Assembly: GCF_031846305.1 (NCBI RefSeq)
Contig: NZ_JAVRHY010000001.1
Location: 186,001 to 250,000, forward strand
Reading direction: 5' to 3'
DNA from: Spectribacter acetivorans
Lineage (GTDB): Bacteria; Pseudomonadota; Gammaproteobacteria; Nevskiales; Salinisphaeraceae
DNA length: 64,000 nucleotides
Made by a program: the position numbers and the translations under genes. The stretch's first letter is position 1, and the number at the start of each line of letters is the position of its first letter. Below the pieces are notes generated by a model. The model did no database searches. It worked only from the letters and a program-made list of their open reading frames with translations, and was not told where the DNA came from. Shown here piece by piece: positions 31,447-39,376 of the stretch.

Positions 31447-31856
31447 GCCTCGTTGCTCTTGTCATCCCGTGACGGGCGACGCAGCTCGAAACCGCGCACG
31501 ATCACGTACGCGATCAGGGCGACCAAAAATACGATCAGGAACAGCCAGGCCATGCTCTGCAGCGTCTCGATTACGGTGCGGTAGAGCTCTAGCGTCCAGC
31601 GCTCGGGCGTGAGCTCCAGAATCTGTGCGCCTTCATGCGGGGCGCTGATATACCGCTCCAGCTGATGCACCCGAACCCCGCCCGAAATGCCCACCACGAA
31701 CGCCGCGAACTTGATATAGCGATGCCAGGCCGATGACAGCTCGGCGGACACGATCCGGGCCAGCACCGCGCCGATGGGGCGGTTGAACAGAAAAACCGTC
31801 ACCGCGGCGACGCCGGCGGAAACGAGCAGGGTGACGATTAGCAGGGTGAAGAACAT
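31443..31856 (-). CDS. Two-helix membrane protein of the beta-lactamase operon
   Basis: 137 residues. An N-terminal helix (FTLLIVTLLVSAGVAAVTVFLF) and a C-terminal helix (SMAWLFLIVFLVALIAYVIV) flank a ~60-residue soluble segment with HRYIKFAAFVVGISGGVRVHQLERYI. No family was recognised. It is the first gene of the operon and overlaps the beta-lactamase start by four bases, so it may help its expression, export or a shared envelope function; this is inference. The 165 bp upstream shows no clear promoter. Confidence 0.65.
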   Translation of the reverse strand: MFFTLLIVTLLVSAGVAAVTVFLFNRPIGAVLARIVSAELSSAWHRYIKFAAFVVGISGGVRVHQLERYISAPHEGAQILELTPERWTLELYRTVIETLQSMAWLFLIVFLVALIAYVIVRGFELRRPSRDDKSNEA

Positions 31857-32021
31857 GAGCTTTGAACCCTAATGCGATGGTTCCAGGGAGGCTGCGCCGT
31901 CATTGCTACAACACGACCTGCCACGAATTCGAAAGTTGCCCGAGTATATGCCGCGGGCAGTTTCCTTTGCGCCAGCGTTTGATAAGCGTACCGCGCGATT
32001 ATCGATAGCAGTAACGGCAGA

Positions 32022-32660
32022 TCAGGAAAGCAACGGCTGGATGGCCCCGGCCAGGGCGGCACCCAGGGTTTGATGCTGGTCCTCGTCTAGGTGCACCCCA
32101 TCAACCCGGCTGGTCGCCGTCGCCGAACCGGCATCGAAAAACCGGCAGCCGCATTCTTCGGCCACAGCCTCTATTGCGGCGGTTAGTCCAACCGCCTTGT
32201 CCTCGGCGCCCTGAAACTTCGGCGCGATATTTCCCATGGCCTTCCGGATTTCGGGTGGGGCCACCAGCATGACGGGCGGTACCGGCATGCCCGGTTCGAC
32301 CGGCGCGCGCCGAATCGCGGCGACCAGCGCCTTCAGCCCCTGTGCCGATTCCCAGGCATTACGGTTGTGCATGGACTGGAAATCATTGGTACCCAGGAGA
32401 ATGACCACCAGCGACAAAGGCGAATTGATCTCTATTCGCTGTTCCAGACCCTCGAGCCCGTTGCGGCCCGGCTTGTACGGGTCGTCCCAGACGGTACGGC
32501 GGCCGTTCAGACAATCCTCGATAACCCGGACGGAAAGCCCGGCATCCAAAAGCAGGCCCTCCAGGATGCCGGGCCACCTCTGCTCGAAGCCGAACCGCCT
32601 GCGAGTGTCCGGGATGATCCCCCAACTCAGCGAGTCCGCGTAAACCAAGATCTGGTGCAT
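32022..32660 (-). CDS. SGNH/GDSL hydrolase
   Basis: 212 residues, cytoplasmic (no signal peptide). Block I is VYADSLSWG with the catalytic Ser, block III LLGTNDFQSM, and block V DGVHLDEDQHQ with the Asp-His pair. These fit arylesterase or lysophospholipase-like SGNH enzymes. The ATG at 32660 is chosen because GAGGAAC lies upstream and the family begins there; the frame itself is open to 32753. Substrate unknown. Confidence 0.85.
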   Translation of the reverse strand: MHQILVYADSLSWGIIPDTRRRFGFEQRWPGILEGLLLDAGLSVRVIEDCLNGRRTVWDDPYKPGRNGLEGLEQRIEINSPLSLVVILLGTNDFQSMHNRNAWESAQGLKALVAAIRRAPVEPGMPVPPVMLVAPPEIRKAMGNIAPKFQGAEDKAVGLTAAIEAVAEECGCRFFDAGSATATSRVDGVHLDEDQHQTLGAALAGAIQPLLS

Positions 32661-32757
32661 GACTTGGGTTCCTCTTGTAGCCGGCCCCCCGGCTGAAGAA
32701 CAGTTCGTTAGTGGCAGACCAGACCGAAGCCCGAATCGCGACACCATGCACAACAGA

Positions 32758-33684
32758 CTACTCCGGCGCCCAGAGCTTCTGTAGCCGTGGGACCGTCTCG
32801 CTGGGAGAAGGATCGCTGTCAGAATAGTCCACTGACACGACCCGGCTCATGCCATCGTCGCTTGGCTCGTCGTCCGCATAGGGAAACCATTCGCGGGCTT
32901 CATCCGGCGTGACACGCAGGCTGAGTTTGGTCGAGGGCCACCACTGCGCGCCGCCCTGGCCGCCGCCCTTGAAGACCAGTCCCTTGCGCACATCCACGAC
33001 GTTAGCCCAGGGCACGAACAGCCAAAGCGTCTCCGGCGCGGCTCGTTCGTGGCCATCGGGGTAGACACCCTGACCGTGAACGTAAATCCCCTCTCGTACA
33101 GCGATGAAGCCGAGAAAACGCTTACGCCAGTTGCTCGGCCATAAACCAACTAAGCCAATGACGAGCAGGAGGGCGCCGAAGCCCAGCAATAGATAACTGC
33201 CCGAGACATGCCATTGGGGAAAAGTCCTTGCGATGTTCGAACCGAGATACAGAAGTCCCATTCCGATAGCCAGGATCACCAGGATCGTCACCCGAGAGAA
33301 CCAGATCGACCGGCCAGCAACGATCATCGCGCTTTTCGGCGGTGAATTTCCGCGCAGCGCATTCGGGGTGTTCCTCACTGGGCGAGCATTGTCCAGGTGC
33401 TGCAGTGAGTCAGGCACACCGATGCGCTCCGCTACCGCGCGTGGCCATTCCCGCGACGAACGCCGCCATCGATAAACGGCCAGTGCGGCCATTCCCCAGA
33501 GAGCCAGGCCCATCAAGAACGCAACAGTGTGCCCGTCGGCGGACGAATCGGCATCCGCGAAAAACCAGGCAGCGAACATGAGTGCGCCGACGCCGAGCAG
33601 TACCAGGACGACAACGCAGGCGAATATGGTCTTAAGAACGTTCCCGGTACGCGTCGGCCTTACGGAATCTTTCAAGCTCACCAT
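32758..33684 (-). CDS. Multi-span membrane protein of unknown function
   Basis: About 308 residues. Hydrophobic segments appear in two pairs: VLKTIFACVVVLVLLGVGAL and GHTVAFLMGLALWGMAALAV, then VTILVILAIGMGLLYLG and SYLLLGFGALLLVIGLVGLW. The C-terminal ~110 residues are soluble and begin FLGFIAVREGIYVHGQG; they may form a PH-like beta fold but no family was recognised. The start is ambiguous between 33720 and 33684. Confidence 0.65.
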   Translation of the reverse strand: MVSLKDSVRPTRTGNVLKTIFACVVVLVLLGVGALMFAAWFFADADSSADGHTVAFLMGLALWGMAALAVYRWRRSSREWPRAVAERIGVPDSLQHLDNARPVRNTPNALRGNSPPKSAMIVAGRSIWFSRVTILVILAIGMGLLYLGSNIARTFPQWHVSGSYLLLGFGALLLVIGLVGLWPSNWRKRFLGFIAVREGIYVHGQGVYPDGHERAAPETLWLFVPWANVVDVRKGLVFKGGGQGGAQWWPSTKLSLRVTPDEAREWFPYADDEPSDDGMSRVVSVDYSDSDPSPSETVPRLQKLWAPE

Positions 33685-33755
33685 GCTGTTTGCCTGCGCA
33701 ATGGAAGCACCCGTTATCACGAATCAAGTGGAAGAGCGCCTCGAAGCCATCGCCA

Positions 33756-34370
33756 TTAATGCCCGACCTGGCTTTCACCGACGCCAGGCTTGGAAGCATT
33801 GAGCGTGTAGGCCCAGCGCCAGCCCAATGTCTGCAAGGGTACGAAACCGTGTGCCTTGAGGCATTCCGCAACCTCGTGGGCAGGCTCGAAATCCGGGTCG
33901 GGGTGGTGCTCCGTGATGGAAAGCAGGCCATTTGGCCTCAACACACGATCGGCTTCCCGCAGGAACGCGTCGCGCTCAGCGATTTCCCCGAATACCGTCA
34001 CCAGGAAGAGGGCGTCGAACGACCCGTCGTCAAAGGGAAGTGACTTGCCGTCAGCCTGCCTGGTCGTGAAATTCTCGAGTCCAGCGGACGTCAACTTCGC
34101 GGCACACTTCGCCAGCATTTCCGGTTGGATGTCGAGAAGCGTCAACGTACCGTCCGGGATTCTCCGAGCTACCTCCACGCTGTAATAGCCCGACCCTGAG
34201 CCGACCTCGAGCACTTGCGCATCCGGCCTGACGGGCAAACGCCCGGCCACCGTGCGAGCGGACATGATCAGCCCGCGGCCGGGAAGGTCGAGAACCCACG
34301 ACATCTGGTGCGGGAAAACACCCCGGCCGAATGCGTGGGACCATGTTCTTAGTGGGTCGGGGAGTTTCAA
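33756..34370 (-). CDS. Class I SAM-dependent methyltransferase
   Basis: 204 residues. Motif I is VLEVGSGSGYYSVEVARR, then LTLLDIQPEMLAK, ADGKSLPFDDGSFDALFLVTV and VLRPNGLLSITEHHPDPDF, the order of a UbiE/type-11 methyltransferase. The N-terminus FPHQMSWVLDLPGRGLI is typical of a group acting on unidentified small molecules. The gene is separated by 27 bp from the AT-rich DUF2834 frame, and a GTTAGCC core-like sequence lies in that gap. Confidence 0.85.
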   Translation of the reverse strand: MKLPDPLRTWSHAFGRGVFPHQMSWVLDLPGRGLIMSARTVAGRLPVRPDAQVLEVGSGSGYYSVEVARRIPDGTLTLLDIQPEMLAKCAAKLTSAGLENFTTRQADGKSLPFDDGSFDALFLVTVFGEIAERDAFLREADRVLRPNGLLSITEHHPDPDFEPAHEVAECLKAHGFVPLQTLGWRWAYTLNASKPGVGESQVGH

Positions 34371-34397
34371 GGTTTGACGTGAGGGCTAACGCTGAAG

Positions 34398-34735
34398 TTA
34401 TATATTACGCGGTTGTTCTTTGATTTGGCGTTGCCGAATAAGAAGATATAGCGCAAAACCTACAGCCAAGCCTGGAACGATACCCAGTAATAGGCAGACC
34501 CAGCCATTTTTGACAGAGTGTTGTTTTGCTTCATATAAAACCCACAAAGCAAGAATTCCCCAACAAACGAGAACATCGATCGAGTAGCCACTAGCGTAAG
34601 GATTAACGAAGCCCGCAGCGAAAGCACCGAAAATGTCTCGATTTACCATGAGTGGTGGAATAACAACGACTACGAAGACCAAAGTAAAAAAGCTGCGGAA
34701 ACGTAAAGAAAAAATCTAAATGCTTGTTCTGACAT
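34398..34735 (-). pseudogene. DUF2834 family membrane protein with apparent frameshift
   Basis: The frame from 34682 (TTG) encodes VNPYASGYSIDVLVCWGILALWVLYEA and later GWVCLLLGIVPGLAVGFALYLLIR, matching DUF2834 small membrane proteins. The expected N-terminal helix is in another frame: ATG at 34735 gives MSEQAFRFFLYVSAAFLLW before a TAG. Joining the two frames near the T-rich tract at ~34684-34691 would restore a normal ~110-residue protein. Base composition is clearly AT-rich against its neighbours, indicating transfer. A sequencing error in the homopolymer is possible. Confidence 0.6.
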
Positions 34736-34759
34736 ATAGGACTCTGCCTTTATACTGAT

Positions 34760-34849
34760 GTATAACGGGTTGCTAAGCGGCGCCGCCACCAGCGCCCGCC
34801 GCGAAGCGCCCCGACGTCTCCGGCGTCCGCCTTCAGCAACGGGTTATGT
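34760..34849 (-). repeat. attC-like integron recombination site
   Basis: Read on the minus strand the site begins ACATAAC-cc-GTTGCTG and ends TTAGCAAC-cc-GTTATAC, giving the R''-L'' ... L'-R' inverted pairs separated by ~55 bp of GC-rich imperfectly paired DNA. The outer boxes match RYYYAAC and GTTRRRY at six of seven positions each. The R'' box overlaps the stop codon of the upstream toxin fragment, as is usual for integron cassettes. No integrase gene is in the window. Confidence 0.65.
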
Positions 34850-34967
34850 TCTTTCTTTCCAGCGCCGAGGACTACGGCTGCCATGCATGATGGCGACAAC
34901 GACTATGGCTTCTTCTGCAATACGAAAATAGATTCCGAATGGAAACCTGCGAATCAGAGCTCGGCGT
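34844..34967 (-). pseudogene. ParE/RelE-type toxin, C-terminal fragment
   Basis: About 40 codons remain: RRALIRRFPFGIYFRI, then EEAIVVVAIMHGSRSPRRW and a short KERT tail before TAA. This is the end of the ParE/RelE fold (RRFPF-x-IYFRI, VVAIMH-x-R-x-PRRW). The rest of the toxin and any antitoxin are missing; the fragment abuts the left end of the IS3-family element. Toxin-antitoxin genes are frequent integron cassettes, which agrees with the attC-like site at its stop codon. Confidence 0.75.
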
Positions 34968-34973
34968 GGGGTT

Positions 34974-35801
34974 CTACCCCGTTTCCGCGGACGGGTTGGA
35001 AACGTCTAAAAGCTTCTGATCCTGCTTGGCGACTCGGCGTCGCATTCGTGGGTTGTGGAATCGCTCGATGTAGTCGAACACATCCGCTCTGGCGGCATCC
35101 AGTGTCAGATACCTCGCGTGCTGGATGCGCTCGCGCTTAAGTATTCCGAAAAAGCCCTCGCAGGGCGCGTTATCCCCGCAGTGGCCGACCGCACTCATCG
35201 AGCAGATCAGGGTGTGCTGCTTGAGCAGACGCTGATAATCGCCGCTGAGAAACTGGCTGCCGCGATCTGAATGCAAGATCACCGACCAGCCGCCCTGGCG
35301 TTGCCAGATGGCCATCTCCACCGCCCGCATCACCATGCGGCGATCCTGGCGGTGGTGCATGGACCAGCCCAGCACCACATGGCTGAACAGATCCAGCACC
35401 ACGCATAGAAATAGCTTGCCCTCGCCGGTCTTGATTTCCGTGATGTCCGTGACCCACTTGGTCTCCGGCTCGGCGGCGGCGAAGTCTCTTTGCAGATGAT
35501 TGCCGATACCCACAGGCCGGATGCCCGGCTTGCCGCGACCCCGGCCCTTTTTGCGAGGCCAGCCCTGGAGACCGTGACGAGCCATCAGGCGGGCGACGCG
35601 ATTCAGGCTCACGGTTTCGCCTTCGTGCACGAGATCCTCCTGCATGCGAGGCGCGCCAATCACGCCTCGGCTGTCCTCATGAATCTCCCGGATACGTCTG
35701 AGCAAGCGCTGATTGGCCTGCTCGCGAGTACTGGCCGGCCGAGCCTGCCAGTCGTAATACCCACTCGGAGAGACGCCCAGACAGCGGCACATCAGGCGCA
35801 C
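34974..35801 (-). CDS. IS3-family transposase OrfB (DDE integrase)
   Basis: 275 residues from the GTG at 35801. An N-terminal HTH_21-like segment (RLMCRCLGVSPSGYYDW) precedes the integrase core with catalytic residues in WVTDITEIKT, LHSDRGSQF and PCEGFFGILKRE (D, D, E). Its frame stays open upstream (RYQAIRRCRDHYPVRLMC), overlapping the end of orfA in the -1 frame, so the active transposase is probably an OrfAB frameshift fusion. No obvious A6G slippery run was seen. Confidence 0.9.
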   Translation of the reverse strand: MRLMCRCLGVSPSGYYDWQARPASTREQANQRLLRRIREIHEDSRGVIGAPRMQEDLVHEGETVSLNRVARLMARHGLQGWPRKKGRGRGKPGIRPVGIGNHLQRDFAAAEPETKWVTDITEIKTGEGKLFLCVVLDLFSHVVLGWSMHHRQDRRMVMRAVEMAIWQRQGGWSVILHSDRGSQFLSGDYQRLLKQHTLICSMSAVGHCGDNAPCEGFFGILKRERIQHARYLTLDAARADVFDYIERFHNPRMRRRVAKQDQKLLDVSNPSAETG

Positions 35802-35839
35802 GGGATAGTGATCGCGACAACGTCGGATCGCCTGATACC

Positions 35840-36127
35840 TCAGGACGACTCCCTGGCGAAGTACGTTGCCGCTTCGCGCAAAAAATCCCGTTCCTTGGTC
35901 ACCCGGGCCAGCTCGCGTTTGAGCCGCATCACTTCCTGATCCCGCGGGGTGCCGCTACCCTTGAAGGCCTGGCTGGCGCCGGCATCCGCCTCGCGCCGCC
36001 AACGGGTGAGCATGTTCGGGTCGATCCCGATCTCCCGCGCTACTTGCCGGCAGCTCACGCCTGGCTGGCGGGTCAGCTCCACCGCTTCACGCTTGAACTC
36101 GGGGCTGTATTTTCGTCGCTTGGTCAT
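35840..36127 (-). CDS. IS3-family transposase OrfA
   Basis: 95 residues. It begins MTKRRKYSPEFKREAVEL and has the helix-turn-helix VSCRQVAREIGIDPNMLTRWRRE, then a leucine-rich coiled segment (VMRLKRELARVTKERDFLREA) for multimerisation. It binds the IS ends. The stop falls just after ATYFARESS, where the OrfB frame overlaps. Confidence 0.9.
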   Translation of the reverse strand: MTKRRKYSPEFKREAVELTRQPGVSCRQVAREIGIDPNMLTRWRREADAGASQAFKGSGTPRDQEVMRLKRELARVTKERDFLREAATYFARESS

Positions 36128-36136
36128 GAACACTCC

Positions 36137-37501
36137 TTACAGGCCCATTGTGAGCCTTTTCAGATGTGTCCGCAGTAACGGGGTAGAACCCATTGACCGC
36201 TCCATCACCCTAATACGCTCGCGAAACCCGCCGACAATTGATTGGGCCAACGGCTCTGGAAAATCCTTCGGTAAGGACGCAAGCACTTGCTCGATCGCCG
36301 GTTCGGCCGCTTCCGTCAGTTCGGCGCAGATCTCGTCCACGGTTGCGCCCGGTATGCCGTTTCTTTTCGCGGTCTGGGCGAAATGGTGTGGCCGGATTTC
36401 TTCGATGACGTAGTGGTGGTTGTGGCCCATGGCCAGGGCGGTCTTGAACTGGCGCCGGCGTACCTGGCCCGCGTCCACCGTGGGCTGTAGCGACATCACG
36501 TCGTACAACGGCGCGAGATTGAAGCGGGCACCGGGCCGCAGCGCAATACTGAAGTTCTTGGCGTGGCCGTCCGTGGCGCCTAGCAACCAGAACACGATCA
36601 ACGCCTTGAGGAACGTGCGCTGATCGATGCCGGGATTGTCGCTGCCCTTGAGCACGCCGAGGATATCTGATGCGCCGGGGCCGCCATCCGCGTCGTATTT
36701 CAGCGTTGGCGGCACGGAAAGGGCCTGGCAGAAATCTTCCTGGGGCAGGCGCAGCAGGCGGCCATCCCGGGTCCAGCGGCGGTCGAAACGCTCGACTGAC
36801 AGCACGCGTTCTCCATCGAAATCGATGATCTCGCTGTTGGCGCTGGGCAGGCCGAGTGCGGCGGTCAGCTTGAGGCATAGGTGTTCGTTCTCGACGCTGC
36901 GCCGCATGTCCAGGCCATTGGGCAGCGCACCCATCTGCGGTTTGAGGATGTGCGTTGTCGCTGTGCTGCCACGCGGGATGCACCACTGCCCATCCCGGTA
37001 CAACAGGGCCGTCTTCTCCTGCGCGCCCGCGATGGAGATGCGGAAGGCGTCGTCATCGCTAACGCCCAGCGGCATGTTCGCGAGCCCGCGTAGCCGGTCC
37101 GCGATATCGGCATCGCTGAGCGGGTGCCCCGCGACCTCACCTGCCGGGCCGGGCGCCTCATCCTGTGGCAGGAACTGGAGCGCGCCCACGCAGTCCCGCC
37201 CGACGGCAGACAGCAGGCTGAAGGCGTCGTGGCCTTCAGCCCTGGCGCTTTCGGCCAGTCGCCGGCGTATCGGGTCGCCATCCGGCAACAGGTTGTCGAA
37301 TACGGCGATCACCGGGTCGCCGGTGTAGCGGTCCTCGCGCAGGGGCAGCGAGACCGAAACCGGCAGGGCGTGCTCCCAGTTCAGCCAGGATTCCGCGTAC
37401 TGGAAATCGATGGCGCCGCTGGCCAGACGCCGCAAATGGCCGACCAGGCGGCCGTTTAGATGCACGGCCAGCGGGGAACGCGAACGACGACGTGCCATCA
37501 A
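36137..37501 (-). CDS. hipA: HipA family serine/threonine kinase toxin
   Basis: 454 residues. HipA kinases inhibit translation by phosphorylating aminoacyl-tRNA synthetases and give persistence. Motifs: SIAGAQEKTALLYRDGQW (nucleotide-binding/Ser loop region, ~170-187), VERFDRRWTRDG, PQEDFCQAL, and the catalytic WLLGATDGHAKNFSI followed by APLYDVMS (metal-binding Asp). The last ~18 codons (after RIRVMERSM) lie inside the IS3-family element, so the native C-terminus was replaced; the kinase core is intact. It overlaps hipB by four bases. Confidence 0.9.
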   Translation of the reverse strand: MMARRRSRSPLAVHLNGRLVGHLRRLASGAIDFQYAESWLNWEHALPVSVSLPLREDRYTGDPVIAVFDNLLPDGDPIRRRLAESARAEGHDAFSLLSAVGRDCVGALQFLPQDEAPGPAGEVAGHPLSDADIADRLRGLANMPLGVSDDDAFRISIAGAQEKTALLYRDGQWCIPRGSTATTHILKPQMGALPNGLDMRRSVENEHLCLKLTAALGLPSANSEIIDFDGERVLSVERFDRRWTRDGRLLRLPQEDFCQALSVPPTLKYDADGGPGASDILGVLKGSDNPGIDQRTFLKALIVFWLLGATDGHAKNFSIALRPGARFNLAPLYDVMSLQPTVDAGQVRRRQFKTALAMGHNHHYVIEEIRPHHFAQTAKRNGIPGATVDEICAELTEAAEPAIEQVLASLPKDFPEPLAQSIVGGFRERIRVMERSMGSTPLLRTHLKRLTMGL

Positions 37502-37743
37502 AAGACGTCTTCGATATCGGCGGCCCGGGAACGCTCGCGGACGACCAATTCCAGGTCCAGGGCGGCCATGACATCGACCAGCGTGCGGAGCTGCGTGCCG
37601 GATTCGCCGTTTTCAAGCGCGGAGATGGTGGCTTGCCGCAGATTGGTTTTGTCCCCGACATCGCCCTGACGCAGACCCAGGGCGCGACGCCGGCGACGGA
37701 TGCTGGCACCGATTTGCTTGGTGGTCCGGGCGACCTGGTCCAT
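37498..37743 (-). CDS. hipB: HipB-like antitoxin (Xre family)
   Basis: 81 residues with a Cro/C1-type helix-turn-helix (IGASIRRRRRALGLRQGDVGDKTNL, ATISALENGESGTQ, residues ~11-50) and a C-terminal strand region ALDLELVVRERS. It neutralises HipA and represses the operon by binding the palindromes upstream. An AGGAG ribosome site precedes the ATG. It is upstream of and overlaps hipA as ATGA. Confidence 0.9.
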   Translation of the reverse strand: MDQVARTTKQIGASIRRRRRALGLRQGDVGDKTNLRQATISALENGESGTQLRTLVDVMAALDLELVVRERSRAADIEDVF

Positions 37744-37761
37744 GGCAGACTCCTGCTGCTT

Positions 37762-37831
37762 TATACGCTATTTCGTATAAAGCATGATATACGGTTTAGC
37801 GCATAATTCAACTTATGCGCTGTTTCGTATA
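37762..37831 (-). promoter_or_regulatory. hipBA promoter with three 18-bp operators at 26-bp spacing
   Basis: Three sites fit TATRCG-N6-CGYATA exactly: 37762-37779, 37788-37805 and 37814-37831, with centres 26 bp apart. On the minus strand a -35-like TTGAAT (37811-37806) lies between the outer two of these sites and a -10-like TATCAT (37789-37784) touches the middle one with a 16-bp spacer, so bound HipB would cover the promoter. Confidence 0.75.
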
Positions 37832-38046
37832 TCGAAGAACATCAGCAGGCAGCAGACGTCGGCAGAATCAGAACTCCCGGCGTTCTGTAACCCGCCATCG
37901 CGTGAGGATTCGGAAATTGCCGGGCCTGGGCAAGACAGCATGCTGCTGGCGGGGCTCCGGCCGACGCTCGTGGCCGGCCGGGCTCGCAGTCCGTTGTCGA
38001 CAGGCCTTGCCGCCGGGCTTCAGGATATTTCGGGCGAGCCGGCGGT

Positions 38047-38191
38047 TTATCCGACTCCCAGCTTCGCCTTCAGCTCCAACCGCCGCGCATGCAGCACTGG
38101 CTCGGTGTAGCCGCTGGGCTGTTCGGCGCCCTTGAACACCAGGTCGGCCGCGGCCTTGAAGGCGACGGGGTTGTCGAAGTCCGCCGACATG
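38047..38191 (-). pseudogene. glcB': Displaced 3' end of malate synthase G gene
   Basis: About 47 codons (ADFDNPVAFKAAADLVFKG ... LHARRLELKAKLGVG then TAA) match the C-terminus of the intact glcB at 40295 with only P/S, A/T and V/I changes. DNA identity is about 92% over ~137 bp with mostly third-position changes. It is in the same orientation as glcB and 2.1 kb away, so it forms a direct repeat around the intervening DNA. The rest of the gene is absent. Confidence 0.85.
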
Positions 38192-38225
38192 CACGAAGTC
38201 GATACGATCGACGAGGGTTGCGGCA

Positions 38226-38978
38226 TCAGGCCCGCAGCGCCTTCTCAATCGCCTGCTGGGCTTCGGCAGTGGCTTCGATCATGGGGTAATGCCCGACGGA
38301 GGGCAGCTTGACCAGCCGGCCGTCTGGCAGGTGATCGAGCGTGGGCTTGAGATAATCCGCCGTGATGAAGGGATCGGTCTCACCATAGAGGATTGCGACG
38401 GGCGACTGGATCCTGGAGAGGTCGCCCATGAAGTCGGCCGACGTCCAGTTCTTCAAATAGGCCTCCCAGGTGGGACGATCCATCGTGGCGCGGTTACGGG
38501 CGACCAAACGGTCCAGGTCGTCCGCCTCAATGCCGGGCGCCAGGTTGGAGCGGATTGCCGCACCCGGATCGTCCCACGCGTTCGCGAACGCGGCGTATGT
38601 GGCTTCGTCCAGGGGCGTGCCACCGGGCGACACTGGCGTGAGTGCGACCACCCGGGAAATGGCTTCGGGGCGCAGGGTCGCCACTCTCAAGGCCGTGACA
38701 CCGCCCATCGAGTGCCCGACCACGGAGAACGAGGTCCACCCCAGCTCATCGACAGCCGACAGGGCCGACGCCGCCATACCGTCGACGCCCTCGGCCGGCT
38801 GGGAAGGCCGGCTGGCGCCATAGCCGGGAAAGTCCAGGTACGCCCAAGTGAAGTCCGTCACGTTGCTCTTTGCGCGGGTGCCGAGCCACACGCCGCTGTC
38901 CAATGCCCATCCGTGAAGAACCAGCACGTGATGCGGGCCGTTTCCCTCGATGGCAGCAAAGTGTGCGTCGATCGTCAT
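38226..38978 (-). CDS. Alpha/beta hydrolase (BioH-like fold)
   Basis: 250 residues. HVLVLHGWALDSGVW holds the oxyanion hole, SVVGHSMGGVTALR the nucleophile Ser (~residue 95), ILYGETDPFI the acid and SVGHYPMIE the His. The overall plan resembles BioH and other carboxylesterases of the family, but biotin context is absent, so the substrate is unknown. GGAGGCACTC precedes the ATG. It lies inside the segment flanked by the two glcB 3' ends. Confidence 0.85.
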   Translation of the reverse strand: MTIDAHFAAIEGNGPHHVLVLHGWALDSGVWLGTRAKSNVTDFTWAYLDFPGYGASRPSQPAEGVDGMAASALSAVDELGWTSFSVVGHSMGGVTALRVATLRPEAISRVVALTPVSPGGTPLDEATYAAFANAWDDPGAAIRSNLAPGIEADDLDRLVARNRATMDRPTWEAYLKNWTSADFMGDLSRIQSPVAILYGETDPFITADYLKPTLDHLPDGRLVKLPSVGHYPMIEATAEAQQAIEKALRA

Positions 38979-39376
38979 GAGTGCCTCCTCCGAATGTATG
39001 TAGCGGGACCCGCGGCGCGGCTGCGAGCTTTTTTGTGCCACCAGGCCACTGCCGGTCGCATCACCGGTTAGGCGTGATCGCGTCGCTGGCAGCACCAGCG
39101 CCATTGCCCGTGCGGAGTTCAAGCCTTACGCCTGCGCCGGCGGCAGGTCAAGAAGCGCATCTCGGCATTTTCTCAACGGCCCGCCTCGCGCGCCTTGAAT
39201 ACGCCGACGGTCTGCCCTTCGGTGACGCGATTGCCGTCCCGGAAGGCGGCGTGGTTGCGGGCGTCAATTTCCCGGGCAGAGGTTTTGTCGCCCGGCATCG
39301 GCCATCGACGGCCCGTTTGGTCGTACGGGTGCCGTCAAGGCCTCACGAGTCATGCGATAGGCGGTGCGTGTCCTGC
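38979..39376. other. Gene-poor 398-bp interval with one short frame
   Basis: No recognised gene. A 41-codon minus-strand frame (39173-39298) beginning MPGDKTSAREIDARNH and ending VFKAREAGR has coding-like composition but no family I know and no clear ribosome site. It may be the remnant of a larger gene in this transferred segment. Confidence 0.3.

Larger units (their letters stand above)
34969..36191 (-). mobile_element. IS3-family insertion sequence (~1.22 kb)
   Basis: The ends are inverted: GGGTTCTACCCCGTT at 34969 and its complement ending at 36191, continuing with moderate similarity (GCGGAC). It carries orfA and orfB in the usual overlapping order on the minus strand. No short target duplication flanks it (GTG on one side, ATT on the other), so it may have served as a deletion endpoint. 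It joins a ParE/RelE remnant to hipA. Confidence 0.88.

Noticed and set aside
31857..34370. The run of small minus-strand genes read as an integron cassette array
   Set aside because: No attC-like site was found between these genes; only the site at 34760-34849 and a core-like heptamer at 34384-34390 were seen, so the array interpretation is limited to that part.
35801..35850. Programmed -1 frameshift signal between IS orfA and orfB
   Set aside because: The frames overlap in the right sense, but no A6G-type slippery run or clear downstream hairpin was seen, so only the overlap is reported.
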